DNA of 64,000 bases. It comes from Valencia hispanica (lineage: Eukaryota > Chordata > Actinopteri > Cyprinodontiformes > Valenciidae). The stretch is taken from positions 19,964,400 to 20,028,399 of the forward strand of contig OY747709.1 of NCBI GenBank assembly GCA_963556495.2. The letters run 5' to 3'. Below, one piece after another: positions 1-12,599 of this stretch; position 1 is the stretch's first letter; each line of letters opens with the position of its first letter. The notes under the pieces were generated by a model, which did no database searches, was not told the DNA's origin, and saw only the letters and a program-made list of their open reading frames with translations. The translations under genes and the position numbers were made by a program.

Positions 1-128
1 AAACAATAGATTCCAAATGCTGTGATATATATCGTATATCTGTATTCAAACATTATCACACAGTTGTATGGACTTTGAAATCCTCCCATCTCACTCTGTC
101 TTACTCTGTTTGTCTCTTTCTCTTCCAG

Positions 129-3100
129 TGCAAAGACTCGTCTAGCAGCCCTAGAGTCACTACGACAAGTGTTCTGCTCCAGAGTTTTATACGACTTCCT
201 GACTGGCCAGCGACTCACTGTGCGCGACTGCTTGGAAAGAAGTCTCAAAAAAGGTTCTGAAACCAAGCCAGTTAATTGATTTATATTGTGTGTCATCGTT
301 GACGCGTCATATTTTAGTTTGGTCTGTGTGCACCCATACTTGCTGACCGTTTTATTACAAATTTTTCTCACCTCGTGTGATGCAACACAAAACATTGTCT
401 GCAGTGTGAACCAGTTAGGTTGTCGCCAGCAGGTGTCCACACCTGAATTTCTCCCTCTGTCCCCCTCATATTTGCAGGCGGTGGAGAGGAGCAGGCAGCG
501 GCAGCAAATGTTTTCACCCTGCTGTGTATCCAGCTGGGAGGTGGGGATGAAGCTGAGGAAGGTTTCAAGTCACTTTGTCCTGTCCTCACCTCCATCCTGA
601 ATGACAGTAGTGCCAATATAGCAGCTCGTCAAAGTGTGAGTAAAACCCTCTGTCATGCAAGCCCCCCTCCCTCCCCCCTTTAATGGGGCTATATGCAACT
701 TTCCCCCCAAAATAAACGTAACAATTTGTATTTGACCATTTATGACTCAAACATCTCCTGATGAGCATACTGACACCTTGTCAGCTCACACTGGGTGCAC
801 CTATAGCCTGTATCCAATTTTTTCTATTTTCTGTTGGGTCGGATTTTCCCGCGCTGTCTGCGGATGTGACGTCAAGCGCGTTCATGTTAAACGTTTCAGA
901 TCACTCTGCCACCACCGCTAGTCAGCACTCGCAAGCAGTTCAATGGATTGTTTAAATACACAGAAGTGACCCAGGACAACTCTGACACCAAAAGTAACTC
1001 CACATAAGACTAAAAAAGTTAAACCATTGACAAGTGCCAGAAAAAGATAGAAGATTAAGAGCGACCGGCGTATGAGCGTGCGCTGCGAGAGTGCGCTGCG
1101 AGAGTGAGCAGAAAGGAAGAGCAGTTCTGTTTTTTTGGCCACAGGTGTCAGTCGCGAGTTAAAATTTCAGAAAATTGCATATAGCCCCTTTAAAATGAAG
1201 TCTCTGTTCCTGATGGGAAGTCCTGAGGGAAGAAAAGAAAAGCAGAAAAGTATTCGTCAAAAATCAAGATGAAGACGTGTTTGTAGCCTTTTCAAACACG
1301 TCTCTTTCAGGTTTGATTTTTATTAAGTACAAATTATACAATTGTTTTGCTCGCCTATTTTCATGAATATATGTTTTATACATCTGCATTTTTTCCAGGC
1401 TGGTTTATTTTTAAATGCAAATAGAGAAGCATCATAATAATGGTTTCAGTTCAGTCACTGTTTAGACAACAAAATGCTTCTATGTACATATGTGGTTGGG
1501 GTCAGTAAGGAAACATCTGCTGACATATCTGCTTATTTTCTGTTTTTCCTGTCTCGACAGTGTGCCAGGGCTTTGGGGATGTGTTGCTATGTCTCCACTG
1601 CTGAAGAAGGAGAGGTGAGATTTGTTTGCAACTTGTGGTGCTTGCACACTACTCTATAGCAAACCTGGGAAAAATCCAAAGGAGTATACAGTAGTGTTCA
1701 AAACTTTTAGGCAGGTAAACAAAGAATGCTTTCAGAAATATAAATGATCGTTAATTTTGTTCAATTTACAAAATGCAAAGTGAGCAAATGAAAGGAAAAA
1801 TCTAAATCAAATCAATATTTGGTGTTATATTTGCCTTCAACCAGCATCAATTCTTATAGGTACACTTGCACACAGTCAAGGATTTTGTAGGATTATAGAC
1901 AGGTGTATGGTCCTCAATGTCACACAAAGGTTGAACCACAGTCATTAGCTGAAACAGAAACAGCTGTTGGAGGCTTAAAACTGGGTGAGGAACAGCCAAA
2001 GTCTGCTACAAAGGTGAGGTGGTGGGAGATAGTTTCATGTCATGGCAAGACTGGGCCAAGCAAGAAGTCACAAGCTAGTTATACTTCATCAGCAAGGTCT
2101 CTACTAGACAAAGATTTCAAAGCGGACTGGGAAACGGGTAACATTGAGGATAGTAGGTGCAGTCGTTGGCCAAGGAAACTTAGTGCACCAGATGAAAGAC
2201 CCATCAAGCTAGGGCTGGGCGTTATGGCCTTAAATAAATATTCTGATATATTGAGCAGTTCACCTCGATAACGATAAATGGAAGGCTAGGCTGTGGCTTC
2301 TCCTCTTCTCCAGTGGACGAGTTGAGTAAGTGACTGAGGAGTGAGTGAAATCGTGATTTATTTGATGTGCAGTCGTTTATTTTAGACAGAGAAATTTTTA
2401 CATTTACATCAAAATGCGGGTATCATCAGCCAGCGGTTGCTTTGAGCCTGCGTGATTTATTAGCATTCTGAACTCGGTAGGGTAAATATCTGCTCTGACT
2501 CCCAAATGGCCGGAGCTGCAGCGCGCAGACTAGCCGCCTGCTTTGAGCACAGTAGAGGAGCCAGCTGCAGCACCTCTGCTCAATGAAATGAGTAACCAGG
2601 ATACGTGCTTCACATGAGTCCCCAAAGGTCTCCAATAACACCAAAAAAAGACGCTAGATTTGTAGATAGTCACTTTTAAAAAAAAGAGTCACTAAAGAGG
2701 TCTAAAACCTTGGTAAATATAGTGACATATAGCGCTAAGTTGGCAACACTGTTCCGGGGTGGGTTCACATGACTATACGTAGTCATGTGAACCCACCCCA
2801 TGCTAGGGCTGTAATCAACCAAAGAAATTCTTGGTCGACTGAAACCCTGAAATTCCGACCAAAAATCGACTAATTTGCGGGGGGTGCTCTGACAGCATTT
2901 TGCATTACGTGCATCTGCCATGATTACTGCAATTGCACTAAACGGCTAGGCCATTCAGGGACAATGATCTTTATTAAACATGCCAGATAAAGACAAGAAC
3001 AAATGGAATAAAGCTGTGCATTGGGCTCAAAACAAAGACTGTGGGCACGGCGCAATTGCTCATTAAGCAATAAAATAAAAAAAATTAAAAACCCGACCAA

Positions 3101-6100
3101 ATCCAGCACTGTTCTGCAGGCTGCGCGTGGGGGGAGTGCGCGCTGGGAACTGGTGTGTGTCTGCAAATGGAGCTAGACAGACAACCGGTTTATGTGAGAG
3201 TTCTTTTGATTACTGTTTTGTACGGCGTGATTGCGGCCAACAGCAGTCGGCGTTAAAGCTTTCGATTACAACCATTGTCTGCATCTATCGGAGAACATTA
3301 CAGTATTTAAAACATTCAGGCCTGTAAGGCCCACATCATGTTTTTACACGTTTTTTTCCCCGCTGCCATTTACTGCGTTCCGGGACCTGTGCGCGTCTCT
3401 GGTCATGGCTGCACTGTCATGTACTTTGCATTACGGCACCTAATGATTTACAAATTAAGCACTGAAGCCACGTGGACATTCTTCAATCTCCCTGTAGACT
3501 GTTAAAGCAATATCACACGAGAGGGAGCGCTGTTGTAGCCTACTCTAACATCAACACCGATCAGCTCTAATACAATGTCTCTTGTCCAATCAAATTTCAA
3601 AAATTAACACGGCATAAAATCAGACCAATCAGAATTTTGGTTGACTCAGAACGCGTCGACCAGTCGACTAGGACTTTACAGCCCTACTCCATGCAGTCTG
3701 TAACATAGTAGCCTACAGTCAGCATCTTAAAGGGACATGGGCATTGCCAAGCTACACACCTTTTTTTAAATATTATTTAACACACCGAATATACCGACAA
3801 ATGACGTCGGTTACTGTCATACATTTTGATATCGATAAATTTTTGGTTTATCGCCCAGCCCTACATTAAGCTTATTACACTTCGAAATCAGAAGATGTCC
3901 AGCAGTGCCATCAGCTCAGAATTGGCAGAAACCAGTGGGACCCAGGTACACCAATCTACTGTCCAGAGAAGTCTGGCCAGAAGTGGTCTTCATGAAGAGT
4001 TGCAGCCAAAAAGCCATACCTCTGACGTGGAAACAAGGCCAAGTGACTAAAGTATTCACGAAAACATAGGAACTGGGGTGCAGATCAATGGCAGCAGATG
4101 GTCTGGACTGATGAGTCAAAATTTGAAATGTTTTTGGCGGCAGCAGAAGGCAGTTTGTTCGTCGAAGGGCTGGAGAGCGGTACAGTAATAAGTGTCTGCA
4201 GGCACAGTGGATGTTCCTTGAATGTTTGGGGCTGCATTTCTGCAAATGGAGTTGGAGATTTTAGTTCAGGATTAATGTTCTCAATGCTGAGAAGTACAGG
4301 CAGATACTTTTCCATCATGCAATACCATCAGGGAGGCATATGATTGGCTCCAAATTTATTATGCAGCAGGACAACAACCTCAAACTAACAGCCAAAGTCT
4401 TTAAGAACTATCTTCAGCATAAAGAAGAACAAGAAGTCCTGGAAGTGATTGTATGGCCCCCACAGAGGCCTGATCTCAACATCATCCAGTGTGTCTGGGA
4501 TTACATGAAGAGACAGAAGGATGTGAGGAAGCTTACATCTACAGAAGATCTGTGGTTAGTTCTAGATGTTTGGAACAACCTACCAGCCAAGTTCCTTCAA
4601 AAACTGTGTGCAAGTGTACCTAGAAGAATTGATGCCATTTTGAAGGCAAAGGGTGATCACACCAAAGATTGATTTGATTTAGATTTCTCTTTTGTTCATT
4701 CACTGCTTTTTGGTTGTTTGCTGAAAATAAATGATTTACACTTCCATTTTTGAAAGCATCCTTTGTTTATAGCATTTTTTTCACACCTACCTAAAACGTT
4801 TGCACACCACTGTACATGGGTTTAGTCTGTTGGGTTGTCTATTTGGGTTTTTATTAATATAATACGTTAGCTCTTTGATCTATGATCTTTTACATGATCA
4901 ATCTACATGAACTTTTGCAGGACTTGGTCAAGTCCTTGGCACTTTTGGAGAGCGTCTTCACATCTTCCTACCCTAATAGAGAAGGAACGCTGCCTACACC
5001 CAAACCTGGGATGCCAGGCCTCCACACTGCAGCCCTGCAGGCCTGGTCGCTGCTGGTCACCCTCTGTCCCACTTCTAAACTCAATGAGCTGCTGGAACTG
5101 TGAGTGGAAATAAAAATGTATATTTAATTTTAATATTGCTAATAAAAATGAAAAATTCATACTTTTTAGTTCTATTGTTTTGATACATTTATTTCCCATT
5201 AAGAAACAAATATAAAATGAGTCAAATCCAATTGGTTTCCATCCTTTATTTTCCATCAAAAAGTTATTAAATCACGTTCACACAAAAATTAAAAAATCCA
5301 CCAAAGTAATTTGCGCTCTTATTTGTAAGTCTTTGTGGAATGTATATGATCTTAATTATATTGTTGACAAATACTTCAAATGCACATTTCAACTTTAGCC
5401 AAGACTTGCAGAGGAAGTCTATATATAGACAAAGAAAAAACAGTCGAAGCCACGAAAAGGTTGCACACCCTGATTTCTCGTTGGACCACCTTTAGCTTTG
5501 ATGCCGCATGCATTCGCTGTGGCATTGTTTCGATAAGCTTCTTCAATGTCACAAGATTCATTTCCATCCAGTCTTGCATTACTTTTTTTTACCAATATTT
5601 TTACCAAGATGGGAGAGTCCGACCAATGTGCTAAGCCTTCTCCGGCGCATCCAAAGGATTCTCAGTGGGTTACGGTCCTGACTCGGGTGGCCAATACATG
5701 TGCCCGATGAATCCTGGCATTGTCACCTTGGGATATGGCCATGTCTTTAGGAAAGAAAAAGATGTATTTATGGAATAACCTGGTCATTCAATATATTCAA
5801 GTAGTCAGCTGACCTGATTCTTTGGGCTCATAATGTTGCTAAATCTCGACCTGACCAACTGCAGCAACCCCAGATCACAGCAGTGCCCTCACAGGCCTGT
5901 ACAGTAGGCACTATACCAGATGGGTGCTTCACTTGATCTCCCTCTCTTCTTACCCTGATGCTACAATTACTCTGTAAGAGGGCAAATCTGGACTCCTCAG
6001 ACCATATGACCTTCCATTGCTCTATAGTCCAATCTTTACACTCCCTTGTATATTGAAGCCTGAATAGTGGTTTTCTTATGACCAGCCAGTCCATTTCCAA

Positions 6101-9100
6101 TCCATTGAGTTCACTTTATATTGTGGGTGTGGACATGCTCTTACTTTCACTATTAAACATAGCCCTGAGTTCTGCTGTTGTTTTTCTTCGATTTGTTTTC
6201 ACCAAACCTTTAAGCGGTCGCCGATCACGATCATTCAGGGTTTTAGCCCAACCACGTTTCTTCCTCGAAGACGTTGGTTTCCCACTTTCCTTCCAGTCTT
6301 TAATATTGCGTGGGACTGTTCTTGGCCCAATTTTAATAGTTTCTGCAATCTCCTTAGACGTTTTTCTTTCCCGCATGATTCATGCCATGATTTGACCCTT
6401 CCAAACCAACTAGCATCTTTTCCACGACTACAGATTGTGTATTTCTCATTGAGAAATGAGAAGCTACTCATTGCATCAACTGGGGTTAAATAACTTGTTA
6501 CCAGCTGAAAGATAATCCCCCATGAAGTAATTAGCCAATAGGAGGCTTGTACATATTTGCTTAGTTAAATCCAGGTGGTGACTTTTTATTGGCCGGGTAC
6601 TGTATAGAAAGGGTAAGCTGCCATCTGAGTCCAGTGAAAGAAGAAACTTCCATTTGGACACTAGATGCTGATGCTGGACATGCCAGTAAGTCTAAACGTC
6701 CTCGATACAGGCATTGTCCTGCAGCCTTTAACTGTGTCTGAGCTCCAACACACTTGAACGTGTCAAATTTGAGTCCTGCTAAGGACAATTATTTGATTCA
6801 GGTGTGTTGAGCAGAGAGACGTTTAAAGATCGCAGGACACTGTCCTATGATGGCTGGAATTTTAAACCCATGGCTTTGTCTAATGTACCGGACTCGAACG
6901 TTATGGTAAAATATCATTAGTATGTAGTAGTTATTTAACACTGATTCTGTATTCAATGTGTTCTTCGTAGGCACCTCCCTAAGCTACAAGCCTGTCTTCA
7001 GAGCAGTGACGTCAACTACAGAATTGCAGTGGGAGAGACAATTGCTTTGCTGGTGGAGTTAGGCCGAGATATAGACGAGGTAAATGCACACAAATACTAG
7101 CTGTACGACAGGAGATGGTGAAATTCTAGAGAAATGATAGATGAATACCTTGCTGAACCCAAATCGGTTGAGTTTAATGTTCACAGTAGGTTTTTGCAGC
7201 TCCTTGCAAGTATTATCCCTACTTTAATTAAAATATATATTTTTTTTTTATTGGGATTTTATGTCAAAGACCACAAAATAGTAGTGCATAATTGTAAAGT
7301 GGAAGGAAATGTATAGTTTTCAAATATTTGTAGAGAAAATGTTTTTTTGTTTTTTGTTTTTCACCCTCTTTACTCTGATGCACCTAAGTAAAATCCGGAG
7401 CGACCAACTGCCTTCAGAAGTGACATAAACGCTGTGTATTTAATCTCAGCATACAAAAGAAAAAGCTGTTCTGTGAAAGCCTCAGAGGTTTGTTAGAGAA
7501 CATCAGCGAACAAACTGCATCATGAAGACCAAGGACAGCTGACAGAGTCTCATTCCCTAACACTTTAGTTGTTTGTTTATTACGTAAAATCCCAATAAAA
7601 TACACTGAAGTTTGGGGTTGTAACTTGACAAAATGTAAAAAACAATATTAAGGGATGTAAATAGTTTTGCCAAGCACTCTAAAACATGTGATTTAGCTTA
7701 ACTAATACTGTCGCATGTGTGATTGCATGTAGGAGTTTGAGGTGGAGGACACTGAAAGTCTGTGTGAATGTCTGAAGAGTTTAGCCACAGACGGCAACAA
7801 ACACAGAGCCAAAAACGACAGAAGGAAACAGCGCTCCATCTTCAGAGAGGTGCTACATTACATAGAGGTTTGTAACGGTCTCAAGCATTTTTCAACTTGG
7901 GAGTTTTCTCTTGCAGTAGATTTCTTCTACATCCCTGCTGACATTCTGTTTTTGTCCCACAGAATGAGGACTTCACAGAGGAGAAGATCAGGTTTGGGGT
8001 GGAGAGCGTTTACATCGATGGCTGGATGAGGAAAAGAATCTATGATGCCTTCAAGGAGATCCTAGAATCTGGAGTCAGACACCATCTACAGGTATGGTAA
8101 CAGGTAGAGGAGGTTGGATTCATTCAACTCTGCTTGTCGGTAGACAGAATTTTAACCAAACAAAAAGCAGAAAAATGTGCTATGATCAGCTGAGTATTTT
8201 GAAGCTGGGTATAACGATGCTTAATGTGAGCCTGTATGTATATCCAAAGCTCCAACTCAATAAAACATGCTGTGTAGAACACTGAAGCGGAAATGTCAGC
8301 GGTTTGTCCTCAATCTCCGTATGAAACTTTATTTTTTCTTTTTCTTTTTTTTGTACAGTACAACCAGCTACTCCGCGACATCTTTGGCCTTGGACCCCCC
8401 CTCATCTTAGATGCTGCTACTATCAAAGGCAACAAAATCTCACGAGTAGAAAAGGTAAATGGGCTTCTGCTCATCATTTTTTTCAGTAGCTTACACTCAG
8501 CTCCTAAAAGCATCAACAGCCGTGTTCAAAATAACAGTGTGTTTGAAACACATTATCAGAGACATTTTGTGTTTAACATAAAACAACATGACATCTTCAA
8601 ATGGATTTATGATCCCTGGTTTAAAATAAAGACAATGCATACAATAAAGTATGCATTGTCATTCAGTATCAATTTAGGAAATAGTATTTTCTTTTTTTAT
8701 GTCTCCTCAGGAAAAAAAAAAGTTCATTGTGGTCAGGAAATGTTTTACTTCAGAAGAACTTGCCAATAACGTCACACTACGGCAACGCCACTCGGACAGA
8801 CTATGCTGCGCCCCATTTTTAACCCTGTTAAGCCCTATATGGTCAAATTTACAAGAGACATAAATGTTAATAACAGCTCCTGTGGGGATCATCAAGAAAA
8901 CATTACATATTTTCTGGTTCTGCTCTTTCAGACTTGGGCTTTGGAAAGAGTTTAGCAGGTTATTAACTGTATTTTGATGGATTTTCCCTTAAGATGGAAA
9001 AATGTTTTATTTAGTTTTTCTTTTTTTCTAAGAATACCCAAAAAAGATAAATGTTTAACTATACATAAAATCAATATCAGACGATCAAGGAAAAAGGCTC

Positions 9101-10658
9101 TCAAAACAATTAATGTACGTGCATTTTTGCATGTACAGTATTTCTCTCAGTGTTTTTCTCCCCATCGAAGATATACCTGGTCTGGTATCCTGCTTGGCTG
9201 CAATGCCCTGTTGGACGGGGGGGGAACGACTGGGATGATCCTCTCAGTAACTGAACATCCACTGTGTCCTGTTATCAACTTTTTACTTTCTGTAACATAG
9301 AAAGTTCTCTTATATCGGATCTTCTGTTCCTTCTGTGTTCTGCTCTGTCTTCTCAAACCCCCAGACGGTCGTGGCAGATGGCCGCTCCTACTGAGCCTGG
9401 TGCTGTTGGAGGTTTCTTCCTGTTAAAGGGGAGTTTTTCCTCTCCACTGTCGCTACATGCTTGCTCAGTATGAGGGATTGCTGAAGGATTGCTGTGGTTG
9501 GAAATCTGCCCAACCTCACGCCAATGACTGACGCAATCTGCTGGGATTCCTTAAATAGGAAACTTTTTAACTGATTGGAATGTTTGTATAATTGTATTGA
9601 AATGACTTCTTAAGTGCCTTGAGATGACATCTGTTGTGAATTGGCGCTATATAAATAAACTGAATTGAATTGAATTTGTATAACCCCCCTGGCTGTACGT
9701 GTTGAATTCTTCTCTGTACTTAATTTGTTCGTATTTTATATTTGCTATTTGTTCAATAAAGTTTTTTTTTTTTTAAACCTGCGCACCACATCAACGTGCT
9801 AATATCCAGCCAATCATGTAGTGTAATGTCAGCGTCATTGGGAGGCCCAAGGCCCCGAGCACATCTGGTACCCACACCGGATGCCACAAAAAACAAACAA
9901 AAACGAAAAACCTTTGCCAACAAAATATCAAGAACAAGCTGCAATACCAGAATGATGTAATTTTGTTATAATAGATGTATAATACATTTCTCTCTTCTAG
10001 TGGAGTATGTAGAGGTTTTAAATAGACTGACAGCACAGTATGAGAGCCATCCCCATATCATGATACCTGCACCACCATACTTCACTTTCACTCTTCACTC
10101 TTTCTCATTTCGGAGCTCATCATTGGCTGAGTCTTTGCAATTTTGGCTATAAACTTATGCATTAGAACAATAGCTCTGATTTCCATTTTAAAGGTTTTGT
10201 GATTATTTTAGCAATGCAGGGCACCATGCTTTTTTTTCTTTAAACATTTTCGCCTCTTTGATTTATTTTTTTAATGAAAGTACACTTTTCTTCTGAACGA
10301 ATAAGTTTATTCAGTTATTTTGAACACACCTCTTATAGTTAATGATTTATGTGCACCGATTCAGCAGCTTGTATGAATTGACTGTTGGATCTATTGGTTT
10401 TCTACAACTCGACTGCACCTTTTTCCGTAGTTATTTGGCATGTAGATAAAAACAGTGACCAATCCGGTTGGCGATGTTGAACCGCTGTTGGTTTGAACAC
10501 AACTGTGTCAGTTTGGTGCTAAAATTCAGTTATTGTTTGCTGACAGAAACACTTCTTTTTGTGTTTGCCTCCAACAGCATTTATTCAACTCTGCTGCTTT
10601 CAAAGCCCGAACTAAACTGAGGAATAAAGTCAGGGATAAACGTGCTGACGTCATGTGA
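129..10658 (+). CDS. ifrd2: Interferon-related developmental regulator 2, 3' nine exons (5' end outside window)
   Basis: Coding exons: 129-253, 478-635, 1561-1614, 4921-5099, 6971-7079, 7733-7867, 7963-8091, 8359-8454, 10578-10658 (stop TGA 10656-10658). All introns are GT-AG and all phases join, giving 354 visible residues. The protein is the helical-repeat IFRD region followed by the conserved C-terminal domain, which starts near DIFGLGPPLIL and ends in KARTK and RDKRADVM. IFRD proteins are transcription/differentiation co-regulators; IFRD2 is known to bind translationally inactive 80S ribosomes. I call IFRD2 rather than IFRD1 from the EKHLFNSAAFKARTK tail and from linkage to APEH, since both human genes are at 3p21.31. 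The first visible exon begins with the last base of a codon, so the start and N-terminus lie upstream. Exons are short while introns 3 and 8 are swollen by mobile elements. Family call is near certain; the paralogue call is good. Confidence 0.88.
684..1189. mobile_element. TTAA-flanked MITE in an IFRD2 intron
   Basis: The ends are inverted: the left starts GGGGCTATATGCAA after TTTAA, and the right ends TTGCATATAGCCCC before TTTAA. A TTAA target duplication (680-683 and 1190-1193) is typical of piggyBac-type elements, though the superfamily is inferred only from this. The ~506-bp interior carries no transposase. It contains a CpG-rich patch with a tandem GTGCGCTGCGAGA repeat near 1078-1105. 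The element lies between the second and third visible IFRD2 exons. Confidence 0.65.
2756..2799. repeat. Perfect 20-bp inverted repeat with 4-base loop
   Basis: Arms 2756-2775 and 2780-2799 are exact reverse complements (GGGGTGGGTTCACATGACTA) around the loop TACG. It lies inside hAT element A and its right arm overlaps the target duplication of element B. It could form a cruciform in DNA or a hairpin in RNA. Confidence 0.9.
2804..3686. mobile_element. hAT-type non-autonomous element B, nested in element A
   Basis: It begins TAGGGCTGTAATCAACC and ends in the inverted TTTACAGCCCTA. An 8-bp target duplication with one mismatch flanks it (CCCCATGC at 2796-2803, CTCCATGC at 3687-3694). Inner inverted parts share the GGTCGAC / GTCGACC motif. 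The 883-bp interior has no recognisable transposase. It is the innermost, youngest layer of the nest. Confidence 0.78.
4098..4672 (+). pseudogene. Tc1 transposase catalytic region, degenerate
   Basis: Two adjacent open segments (4098-4343 and 4340-4672) in different frames encode the DDE half of a Tc1-type transposase. WTDESK supplies the first Asp and QQDNN the second. The third motif, normally SPDLNPIE, reads RPDLNIIQ, so the usual catalytic Glu is Gln. With the frameshift near 4340 and the hAT insertion upstream, this copy cannot make transposase. Confidence 0.8.
5420..6605 (-). mobile_element. Tc1-like transposon remnant, antisense in IFRD2
   Basis: On the minus strand this reads as a decayed Tc1 transposon. 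The 5' end near 6605 (TACAGTACCCGGCCAATAAA) is TA-associated; the other end near 5420-5460 is poorly conserved. The transposase N-terminal HTH segment is in 6116-6376 and 6235-6471 (different frames), and a WSEESRF motif at 5828-6100 replaces the usual WSDES. Stops and frameshifts break the rest. It lies between visible IFRD2 exons 4 and 5, antisense to the gene. Outer limits are approximate. Confidence 0.75.
7189..7677. mobile_element. Tc1-derived MITE in an IFRD2 intron
   Basis: The left side has TTGCAAGTATTATCCCT followed by TATTGGGATTTTAT. The right side has the inverse (ATAAAATCCCAATAAAATA at about 7582-7602, then a degenerate TTTGCCAAGCACT end). This is the usual arrangement of Tc1 terminal repeats around a short non-coding core. 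No transposase is left. Limits are approximate. Confidence 0.55.
9150..9690 (+). mobile_element. LINE 3' tail, L2-like
   Basis: I recognise this as the 3' untranslated tail of a very common teleost non-LTR retrotransposon. It has a GGATGATCCTCTCAGTAACTG-like block, then GGCAGATGGCCGCTCC and GTATGAGGGATTGCTG. It ends in GGCGCTATATAAATAAA followed by a GAATT microsatellite. The 5' part is missing, as expected from incomplete reverse transcription. It lies in IFRD2 intron 8 in gene orientation. L2 assignment is from memory of the tail type. Confidence 0.65.
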
Positions 10659-11254
10659 AGGACAGACAAGAAGGGAGTGGATGAGGAACCGACATGCCTT
10701 CGGATCTTTACCATCAGACAAAAAAGACTTCAATTTTTTCACTTGTGCTCTTCATCTGCTCTACTAAGAGCTTTACTTGCTATAAAAGTCTTTTTGCCGG
10801 ACCAGATGTGTGGTTTTAGTGAAAACATTTTGATGCTTTTTTATTAATAAGGAGCCGAACAGGGTTGGAATCTGAACCCAAGAAAAGAAAAAAGAGCCAA
10901 TGAAATGTTCTAAGTCTCTATTGTATCTGCCTCCCGATTCCTTGTTTATTTCCCTGAAAGTCCCATCTCTCTCATCCAGAGCGGCGGCTTCAGCAGCCAA
11001 ACAACTTTTACAAACAATGCAACCTTTGGGAGAAATGTGTGTGGTGTTTGTGTGCGAGTGTGTTTTACCTGACATTAATTTAACCATGATATGAAACACT
11101 TACCATATGAATCCAGAAGATGCCTAATTAAAAAAACTCGGAAGTTAAAACATTTATAATGTCATCTCTGTAATGTTTTTGTTCTTGGGAAGGAAATTAG
11201 CCTTTTTTTGGTGAAAAATTGTATTTTACTGTTTTAATTTATTACAAAAGCTGT

Positions 11255-11260
11255 AATAAA
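11255..11260 (+). promoter_or_regulatory. Candidate IFRD2 polyadenylation signal
   Basis: A canonical AATAAA lies about 600 bases after the IFRD2 stop codon in an A/T-rich 3' region. It is the clearest signal I see between the stop and APEH. Transcript evidence would be needed to prefer it over variants nearer the stop. Confidence 0.4.
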
Positions 11261-12599
11261 TGTTTTTAAAAGAAACTTGAAATTTTAACCGGTTTACAGA
11301 CACAATTATGATTGAAGATGACATAGGTTTCTAGTGGTTATCTTTCTGATGCATTTTTAACACGGGTTACTGGGTCATAAAATATTTACATGCATGTACT
11401 ACAGAGCACATGGATTTATGTGTATACGAGATGTGAAATGAATAATTTTATCCTCTAAAGAACAGTAAATGCATACAAAGCTGCTGATGAACAAGAATGG
11501 CAATGCTGTTTTTAACTGACGTTCAAATTTAATTTAGTGAACTTGATGTCCACCAAACAGTTGAAACTGATGAGACTAAAAGAAGCAAAAATGTTTGCCG
11601 AATCACTGCCAACTTTTACCAAACTGTCTTGTTGATCCCTCTCGTGCTGCAGCACTTGGAGGAATCAAGTGAAATAAAAAGCAGTTCAACATCTAGATTG
11701 TTTTCAATTATTTCAAATTGTTGAATTAGTGCATCGTTTTGGTCTAGAAATATTTTTTTTAGTAAATTCAATTCAGTATATTAACCATTTGACAATTAAC
11801 CATTGTCAAAATTCATTCAGAAAATGAATAAAATGTCCAATAAGGTTTCCAGAACATCAAGAAGAGAAATTGGTCCACAACATCACACTCCCAACATGCT
11901 TCGTTTTATACCAGACCTACCAGGACTGTTGCATGCAGAAAAGGTCAATATTTGTCTCATTTGGCCATGGTATACATTTGTGTGATTATAAAATGTTTTT
12001 TTCTAAGGGTCCCTCCACAGCAGCCATTTGGTATGTAGATGGGATCTTAATCTTTATGGAAATCAATAAACCCCCAGATGCCTTTTTTTTTTTGGTATAT
12101 TTCTGTAATATTTGTCTTGTCTTTTATCTCCCTGCGCACTAAAGACCTAATAGCCATTGGTTGAAAGAAATTGGCAGAACCAGCCAAAGGTTGTATTGGG
12201 TAAAAGAAAACCCTGACTGTGTAGTACTTAATTTGCTGAAATAATATCTTATAGTGAATTTGAGCAAGTATCTCTAGGTTTTAGTGTATAGCCTATTTGG
12301 GTGGATCCTATTTTTCTATGGACCCCCAGGAGAAATTGGATATGGATTAATAACTAGTTTCTCAAAAAATATGATCAACTTAAAATAAAAGTAACATACA
12401 TTAACATACTTCAGTTGCATTTATTTTTAAATGAATTAATCAGGGTACCAACAGTTGATTTTGTTTTTTCAAAATGACCCACCCTCCTCCCAAAGTGTTT
12501 TTTTAAAAAGACTTGATGCGTGTTTTTCAGTCCTGTCGTTTCTGCTGCCCCCTTGTGGTTATTGTCATCACTAAACCTGCTTCAAAGTAAGCAAGGTGG

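Larger units (their letters stand above)
2210..3863. mobile_element. hAT-type non-autonomous element A, nested in the Tc1 copy
   Basis: The ends are TAGGGCTGGGCG and CGCCCAGCCCTA, a perfect 12-bp inverted repeat. They are flanked by an 8-bp target duplication with one mismatch (CATCAAGC at 2202-2209, CATTAAGC at 3864-3871). An 8-bp duplication and these ends fit hAT elements. Subterminal sequence is rich in ATATCGATAA-like motifs. No transposase reading frame is recognisable. It was itself entered by a second hAT element at 2804-3686. A related copy is in APEH intron 2 (about 14100-14716). Confidence 0.8.
1689..4812 (+). mobile_element. Tc1-like transposon, interrupted by nested hAT elements
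   Basis: Both ends are flanked by TA and begin CAGTRGTGTKCAAA (left) with the matching inverted end at 4800-4812. Inverted homology continues for about 130 bases, including the shared stretch AAATCTAAATCAAATCAAT. Removing the insertion at 2210-3863 leaves a ~1.47-kb element, normal for Tc1. Transposase remnants read on the + strand: an HTH-like part around 2040-2210, continuing at 3870-4050, then the catalytic part at 4098-4672. It sits in IFRD2 intron 3 in the same orientation as the gene. Confidence 0.85.

Noticed and set aside
8293..8769. 158-codon + frame around 8.4 kb
   Set aside because: It is IFRD2 exon 8359-8454 extended into its introns in the same frame; splice sites and family similarity limit it.
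10035..10090. CCATCCCCATATCATGATAC.. block resembling antisense Tc1 transposase sequence
   Set aside because: Too short and isolated in IFRD2 intron 8 to support a mobile-element call.
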